Below the pieces are notes generated by a model. The model saw nothing but the letters and a program-made list of their open reading frames with translations, had not been told where the DNA came from and made no database searches. A stretch of 6,667 nt of DNA, taken from Rhodobiaceae bacterium UBA7378 (GTDB taxonomy: Bacteria > Pseudomonadota > Alphaproteobacteria > RS24). Below, piece after piece: positions 5,849 to 6,667 of the stretch. Numbering within the stretch: position 1 is the first letter of the stretch; every line of letters begins with the position of its first letter. The position numbers were made by a program, and so were the translations under genes. The stretch lies in assembly GCA_002469805.1 (NCBI GenBank), contig DKNW01000108.1, positions 1 to 6,667 of the forward strand, read 5' to 3'.

Positions 5849-6667
5849 ATGGCGCGCACGCCGTCGCATGAGTCGGATGAACATCCTCATGATCTCTCTG
5901 AGTATTTTGATGGTGCCAATGCGCTTTACCTTGAGCAGCAATATACCCGCTACAAAAACAATGATCCGGCGCTAGGCGAAAGCTGGCGTGAGTATTTCGC
6001 GCGCCTCGATAATGGTGGCGCAGATATTATGCCGCATACGCCGTCATGGCAGCGCGCCGACTGGCCGCCTGTCGTGAACGGTGAAATGACGGCGGTGCTT
6101 GATGGCAACTGGCCGGCAGACGAGCCTGATCAAGTGGCGCTAGGCTCAAAAATTTCGGCGCGCATGACAGGAGCTGACGAGGAAGCTGTGCGCGCCGCCA
6201 CGCTCGATAGTGTGCGAGCTATCATGATGATCCGCGCCTATCGTTTTCGGGGCCATTTGGCGGCAAATCTCGATCCGCTGGGTCTGGAGCCGCCGTCATC
6301 GCATCCCGAGCTAGACCCGACCTCCTACGGTTTTACCGAAGCTGATTTCGACCGGCCCATTTTCATTGATAATGTGCTGGGCCTAGAAACCGCGTCCATT
6401 CGTGAAATGGTTGAAATTTTGCGCCGCACCTATTGCGGCACGTTGGCCATTGAGTTCATGCATATTTCCGATCCAGAGGAAAAAGCCTGGCTTCAGGAAC
6501 GCGTTGAAGGTCCGGACAAGGAAATTGTGTTTACCCATGAGGGCAAGCGCGCGATTTTTCAAAAGCTCGCCGAAACCGAAGGGCTGGAGAAATTTCTCGA
6601 TGTGAAATACACAGGCACCAAGCGTTTTGGGCTAGATGGCGGCGAAGCCGTGGTGCCCGCGCTGGAG
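5849..6667 (+). CDS. sucA: 2-oxoglutarate dehydrogenase E1 component, N-terminal part (cut by window end)
   Basis: Thiamine-diphosphate-dependent E1 subunit of the 2-oxoglutarate dehydrogenase complex, which decarboxylates 2-oxoglutarate and passes the succinyl group to E2. The first 273 codons are open to the window edge; full-length E1o proteins are roughly 930-1000 residues, so the thiamine-binding core lies mostly outside. Visible hallmarks are the N-terminal LYLEQQYTRYKNNDP (26-40) with ESWREYF (44-50), typical of the E1o N-terminal arm; MIRAYRFRGHLAANLDPLG (127-145); GTLAIEFMHISDPEEK (197-212); and KRFGLDGGEA (258-267) at the start of the catalytic region. ATG 5849 has AGGGG at 5838-5842. 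Position after sucCD is usual for alphaproteobacteria, and E2 (sucB) would be expected next. No frameshift is seen. Confidence 0.96.
   Translation, partial: MARTPSHESDEHPHDLSEYFDGANALYLEQQYTRYKNNDPALGESWREYFARLDNGGADIMPHTPSWQRADWPPVVNGEMTAVLDGNWPADEPDQVALGSKISARMTGADEEAVRAATLDSVRAIMMIRAYRFRGHLAANLDPLGLEPPSSHPELDPTSYGFTEADFDRPIFIDNVLGLETASIREMVEILRRTYCGTLAIEFMHISDPEEKAWLQERVEGPDKEIVFTHEGKRAIFQKLAETEGLEKFLDVKYTGTKRFGLDGGEAVVPALE

Noticed and set aside
6402..6605. A 67-codon open frame on the + strand inside sucA
   Set aside because: The sucA frame runs through this region with conserved family motifs; this is an out-of-frame shadow.

Overview
The window looks like a chromosomal segment of an alphaproteobacterium with moderate GC content. 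The main reason is the gene order, an AFG1/ZapE-type ATPase followed by mdh-sucC-sucD-sucA, which is a familiar alphaproteobacterial TCA-cycle cluster. The lactate-dehydrogenase-like malate dehydrogenase of 320 residues also fits. I cannot name the genus from the sequence alone.

Layout, all on the + strand: (i) 1-109 is an intergenic stretch carrying three 11-bp-spaced CTGTCAT-like repeats, a Pho-box-like array that ends 11 bases before the first gene. (ii) 110-1221 is a tightly coupled pair: a low-molecular-weight-phosphatase-fold arsenate reductase (arsC type) and an aquaporin-family channel resembling AqpS. Their stop and start codons overlap by one base. (iii) 1360-2475 is an AFG1/ZapE P-loop ATPase. 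(iv) 2564-3526 is malate dehydrogenase. (v) 3527-3722 is a 196-base gap with possible RNA structure and a weak terminator-like hairpin. (vi) 3723-5767 is sucC-sucD, with a one-base overlap and a strong Shine-Dalgarno for sucD lying inside sucC. (vii) From 5849 to the window end is the N-terminal 273 residues of the 2-oxoglutarate dehydrogenase E1 component (sucA), cut by the window edge.

How the genes work together: SucA (with E2 and E3, not in the window) makes succinyl-CoA from 2-oxoglutarate. SucCD converts it to succinate with nucleotide triphosphate formation, and Mdh carries out the last step, malate to oxaloacetate. The arsenic pair is a separate module: arsenate enters through phosphate transporters, ArsC reduces it to arsenite, and the channel would let arsenite leave down its gradient. 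The Pho-box-like repeats suggest this pair may respond to phosphate starvation, when arsenate uptake is likely to rise. That link is an inference and is the most interesting point here. The rest is well-conserved core metabolism.
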